NCBI GenBank assembly: GCA_035384565.1
Contig: DAOOIT010000036.1
Coordinates: 1-41,630, forward strand
Direction of reading: 5' to 3'
DNA length: 41,630 nucleotides
From: Planctomycetota bacterium
GTDB lineage: Bacteria > Planctomycetota > PUPC01 > DSUN01
Shown: piece by piece, positions 40,132 to 41,630 of the stretch
How the letters are laid out: each line of letters begins with the position of its first letter
Numbering within the stretch: position 1 is the stretch's first letter
Position numbers and translations under genes: made by a program
Notes under the pieces: generated by a model
What the model was told of the DNA's origin: nothing
What the model saw: only the letters and a program-made list of their open reading frames with translations
The model's database searches: none

Positions 40132-41630
40132 TTCTCACTCCCATTGCCGTGGCGGCCCGAGGGAAGCGCCGCCACGAGCGGCGCCGACGATCCGATGGCG
40201 TTGATCTCGGCGTAGAGCTGGTCGTCGCGGAAGCCCTGCACCTCGATGCTCTTGGAGCGGCACGTGACGGCGCAGGCCCCGCAGCCCTGGCACAGGCCCT
40301 CGTTGATGTGAGCCACGACGGCCAGCAGCGTGCCGCGCCGGTCGCGGATCTCGCGTGGCCCGATCGCGCCGTAGGCGCACACGGTCTGGCATTCGAAGCA
40401 GCCGTTGCAGGTGGCCTGGTTCACGATGCCGATGGTGGGCTCGCGCGTGAGGCGGTCGTGGGTGATGAGGCCGAGGGCCTTGCTCGCCGCCGCACTCGCC
40501 TGCGCCACGGTGTCGGGAATGTCCTTCGGGCTGTGCGCGCAGCCGGCCAGGAACACGCCGGCCGTGTTGGTCTCGACGGGCTTGAGCTTGGGGTGCGCTT
40601 CGGAGAGGAAGCCGTGCTGGTCGTAGCCGATGCGGAGCTTCTGCGCCAGCTCGCGCACACCGGCCGAGGGCAGCAGCGCGGGGGCCAGCACCACCATCTC
40701 GGCGGCGATCTCCACCTGGCCGCCGCCCAGCGTGTCGGCGCCCATCACGATCAGCTTGTCGCCGCGCGGGAACACCTTCGACACGCGCCCGCGCAGGTAC
40801 GTGGCGTCTTTCTCCTTCACCACGCGGCGCACGAACTCCTCGTAGTTCTTGCCCGCGGAGCGGATGTCCATATAGAAAATGAAGGCCTGGCCGTCGTGCA
40901 CCTTGTGTTTGTAGAGGATGGCATGCTTGGCGGTGTACATGCAGCAGATTTTCGAGCAGTAAGGCTTGCCGCCGGTCTGCTCCTCGCGCGAGCCGATGCA
41001 CTGGAGGAACACAATGGTCTTGGGAGGCTGGCCGTTCGAGGGGCGGCGCAGTTCGCCCTCGGTGGGGCCGCTGGCGCTCACCATGCGCTCGAACTCCAGG
41101 CTCGTCACCACATCGGGGTAGCGGCCGTAGCCGTACTCCTCGTAGATGCTCGGGTCGAGGAGCTGGTAGCCGGTGGCCACGATCACGGCGCCGACCTTCT
41201 CCTCGACGATCTCGTCGGTCATGTCGTAGTCAATGGCGCCGGCGGGGCAGATGGTCTTGCAGGCGCCGCAGCCGCCGGTCTTGAAGTGGATGCAGTTCTC
41301 GCGGTCAATGAGCGGCTTGTTGGGCACGGCCTGGGGGAAGGGGATGTGGATGGGCGTGCGCACGTCGTAGCCGCAGTTGAACTCGTTGGGGATCTGCTCG
41401 ATGGGGTGCGAGCAGAACTCGGCGGGGTCAATGGCCCCCGTGGGGCAGAGGAAGGCGCAGGCGCCGCAGCCGATGCACACGTCGGAGAGCTGCTTGTAGG
41501 GCGTCGAGATCTCGCGCCCGCGCCCGCGCCCGGCGAAGCAGGTGGCCGACGGGCCGATCACCTCAGCGCACACGCGCACGCACAGGCCGCAGAGGATGCA
41601 CTTGGATGCAGCAACGGCCTGCCTCGTCTT
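40128..41630 (-). CDS. hdrA: HdrA-like iron-sulfur flavoprotein, 5' end outside the window
   Basis: Partial gene. 500 codons are visible; the frame is open to the right edge, so the true start lies beyond it. Seen: CILCGLCVRVC at the very edge, then CIGCGACAFLCPTGAI, an HdrA phrase IHIPFPQAVPNKPLIDRENC, CGACKTICPAGAIDYD, the flavin-domain end VGAVIVATGYQLLDP, TSLEFERMVSASGPTEG, CIGSREE...YCSKICCMYTAKHA, and two C-terminal [4Fe-4S] motifs (CNGCFECQTVC; CQGCGACAVTC). HdrA normally has a GxGxxG flavin region just before the CIGCG motif. Here a NuoG-like Cys-rich segment is in that place. First visible gene of the Flx/Hdr operon; hdrB and hdrC may lie further right. Confidence 0.82.
   Translation of the reverse strand, partial: KTRQAVAASKCILCGLCVRVCAEVIGPSATCFAGRGRGREISTPYKQLSDVCIGCGACAFLCPTGAIDPAEFCSHPIEQIPNEFNCGYDVRTPIHIPFPQAVPNKPLIDRENCIHFKTGGCGACKTICPAGAIDYDMTDEIVEEKVGAVIVATGYQLLDPSIYEEYGYGRYPDVVTSLEFERMVSASGPTEGELRRPSNGQPPKTIVFLQCIGSREEQTGGKPYCSKICCMYTAKHAILYKHKVHDGQAFIFYMDIRSAGKNYEEFVRRVVKEKDATYLRGRVSKVFPRGDKLIVMGADTLGGGQVEIAAEMVVLAPALLPSAGVRELAQKLRIGYDQHGFLSEAHPKLKPVETNTAGVFLAGCAHSPKDIPDTVAQASAAASKALGLITHDRLTREPTIGIVNQATCNGCFECQTVCAYGAIGPREIRDRRGTLLAVVAHINEGLCQGCGACAVTCRSKSIEVQGFRDDQLYAEINAIGSSAPLVAALPSGRHGNGSEK

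Noticed and set aside
40128..41579. GTG at 41579 as the start of the hdrA-like gene
   Set aside because: The frame stays open to the window edge and encodes a conserved Cys-rich motif upstream of it, so the gene is truncated by the edge.
1..41630. tRNA, rRNA, CRISPR array or insertion sequence
   Set aside because: No tRNA-like cloverleaf, rRNA segment, regular spaced repeat series or transposase was seen anywhere in the window.

Overview
The window is GC-rich and reads as a chromosome fragment of an anaerobic or facultatively anaerobic bacterium, most likely Planctomycetota or a relative in the Planctomycetes-Verrucomicrobia-Lentisphaerae group. The support is the gene mix: Tat-exported Gfo/Idh/MocA oxidoreductases, a sialate O-acetylesterase-type esterase, an exported GH38 alpha-mannosidase, a SUMF1-fold protein, a UroD-like protein and an Flx/Hdr electron-transfer module. 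No rRNA or tRNA gene and no CRISPR array was seen, so the phylum is an inference.

Region 1 (141-4462): a histidine phosphatase on the minus strand, then, behind a clear sigma70-type promoter, a P-type Mg2+ ATPase (mgtA) followed 2 bases after its stop by a PTS EIIA type-2-like protein.

Region 2 (4503-19355, all minus strand): thirteen tightly packed genes read from a TTGACT-17-TATACT promoter near 19504-19532. In transcription order: a dynamin-like GTPase, a zinc-ribbon/HEAT protein, a SUMF1-fold protein, enolase, a PTS enzyme I with a C-terminal YHS domain, a CPA2 cation/proton antiporter, a DUF190 PII-like protein, an unknown helical protein, a TPR protein, an MFS transporter, a tandem PH-like protein, a second dynamin-like GTPase whose tail carries DUF6062-like CxxC/CxxH repeats, and a stand-alone DUF6062 protein. 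Most junctions overlap or are only a few bases apart. This is the best candidate for an undescribed system: membrane-remodelling GTPases, a PH-like partner, cysteine/histidine modules, ion transporters and PTS or PII-like regulators. Its function is unknown.

Region 3 (19908-23602, plus strand): a molybdate/tungstate ABC importer with two unlike binding proteins, ModA-type first and WtpA-type lipoprotein last. Molybdenum or tungsten import fits the redox genes at the right end. On both sides (19356-19907 and 23603-24248) the DNA is non-coding and rich in palindromic repeats.

Region 4 (24249-36659): carbohydrate genes. A GH38 alpha-mannosidase and a sodium:solute symporter diverge from a shared promoter region. 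Then come a UroD-like protein, a three-gene minus-strand group (two Gfo/Idh/MocA oxidoreductases and an esterase) and a plus-strand Asp-box (sialidase-like) protein. Several palindromic elements sit here; one lies inside the mannosidase reading frame and another supplies the symporter stop codon.

Region 5 (36677-41630, minus strand): hdrA-like, flxD (mvhD-like), a 38-residue single-helix ORF, flxC, flxB and flxA. This matches the FlxABCD-HdrABC type of NADH-linked, flavin-based electron-bifurcating complex of anaerobes. The hdrA-like gene runs off the right edge, and its visible upstream part looks like NuoG rather than a normal HdrA flavin domain.
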